A stretch of DNA of 7,170 bases, from the NCBI GenBank assembly GCA_903957405.1, contig CAJBPC010000699.1, positions 1 through 7,170 of the forward strand, given 5' to 3'. This stretch comes from an uncultured bacterium. Lineage in GTDB: Bacteria; Bacteroidota; Bacteroidia; Chitinophagales; Chitinophagaceae. The notes below the pieces were generated by a model. The model did not search any database, was not told the origin of the DNA, and saw nothing but the letters and a program-made list of their open reading frames with translations. The position numbers and the translations under genes were made by a program. Shown piece by piece: positions 6,657 through 7,170 of this stretch (position 1 is its first letter; the number at the start of each line of letters is the position of its first letter).

Positions 6657-7170
6657 TCAGAATCGAATGCCCAGAGACAGACCTGAACGGATGCCGATGA
6701 ATGGTCCGGAAAGCTTTGCATCCACGACACCTTTTTGACTTCCACCGATATTCTGATTGCCGACAACGGCCGTCAGTGTCCATGGGCCGAGGTCCGTATT
6801 GTTGATATCATCCTGAATGCCTTGTGGATCTTTTATGGGCACTGCATCCACACCATAGAAATCACCTTTCTGTGATCCGTAAAAGGGTCCGAATATCCAC
6901 CAGTCAAGGACGACATTGCGCCCCAGCGTCCATTGCGTACCCATCATCAGGCCGCCCCCGAAACCCGTCAGCTTACCATCGAAATCAACCGTGTGCGATG
7001 TCCCATCACTGTCGTTGAATGTATATTTATTCACGGCATTCATGGAAGAATACCGAACGAAAGGGGCGAGATAGAAACCGCGGGGAGCACCCTTCCGACC
7101 GAGATAAAAACGATATTCCGCCGAGACATTGAATCGATCGAATGTGGTGGACTCCACGGCATCCTGTACC
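6657..7170 (-). CDS. DUF3575-like outer-membrane beta-barrel protein, C-terminal part
   Basis: The reading frame is open to the right edge, so the N-terminus and any signal peptide are missing; about 170 residues are visible. The segment FNVSAEYRFYLGRKGAPRGFYLAPFVRY, written here across its start and end, is typical of Bacteroidota DUF3575 proteins, in which an RYYL-like strand leads to APxGFYxGP. It continues with FGGGLMMGTQWTLGRNVVLDWWIFGPFYG, another family-like strand pair, and ends in GLSLGIRF. A terminal Phe after an alternating strand is the usual outer-membrane barrel sorting signal. Its loops are rich in Asp, Gly and Asn. Function is unknown; such proteins are found as small porin-like or adhesin-like barrels. 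A strong terminator follows the stop codon. An internal GTG codon at 7157 is not a likely start because the family sequence continues upstream of it. Confidence 0.82.
   Translation of the reverse strand, partial: VQDAVESTTFDRFNVSAEYRFYLGRKGAPRGFYLAPFVRYSSMNAVNKYTFNDSDGTSHTVDFDGKLTGFGGGLMMGTQWTLGRNVVLDWWIFGPFYGSQKGDFYGVDAVPIKDPQGIQDDINNTDLGPWTLTAVVGNQNIGGSQKGVVDAKLSGPFIGIRSGLSLGIRF

Overview
The window looks like a piece of a Bacteroidota chromosome, probably from the Chitinophagaceae or a relative. Three things point that way: two outer-membrane beta-barrel proteins of families typical of that phylum (DUF6089-like and DUF3575-like), two exact matches to the Bacteroidota -7 promoter element TAnnTTTG, and the absence of strong Shine-Dalgarno sequences. 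The base composition is moderately GC-rich and looks even across the genes. The placement is inferred from gene content, not from a phylogenetic marker. No tRNA, rRNA, CRISPR array, insertion sequence or phage gene was seen.

Left part (1-1313): the C-terminal part of a [NiFe]-hydrogenase large subunit, most like HoxH of the NAD-coupled group 3d enzymes, runs in from the left edge. Facing it, with 55 bases between the stop codons, is a gene for a hydrogenase maturation protease (HoxW/HycI family, M52). That protease family removes the C-terminal peptide of the large subunit after nickel insertion, so the two genes form a substrate-enzyme pair arranged convergently.

Middle part (1314-4602): a 407-base gap rich in short perfect palindromes separates the protease from a rightward block. 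The block encodes a luciferase-like flavin monooxygenase (Atu2307/SP_0267 type), a CPBP-family membrane protein with an altered active-site motif, and an extended SDR NAD(P)-dependent reductase/epimerase. The last two overlap by ATGA and are almost certainly co-translated. Nothing links this block to hydrogenase function.

Right part (4603-7170): a leftward family 2 glycosyltransferase with two C-terminal membrane helices (polyprenyl-phosphate sugar transferase type) has a good promoter and a terminator. It is divergent from a rightward DUF6089-like beta-barrel gene. That gene converges on a leftward DUF3575-like beta-barrel gene, which runs off the right edge and has a strong intrinsic terminator. 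This is an envelope-biogenesis neighbourhood.

Most genes are ordinary members of known families, and I do not see a clear new multi-gene system. The most unusual signal is a short, oriented AT-rich motif (ARTAAATATRM) found eight times across genes and gaps. The convergent hoxH/protease arrangement and the CPBP protein lacking the usual first active-site glutamate come next.
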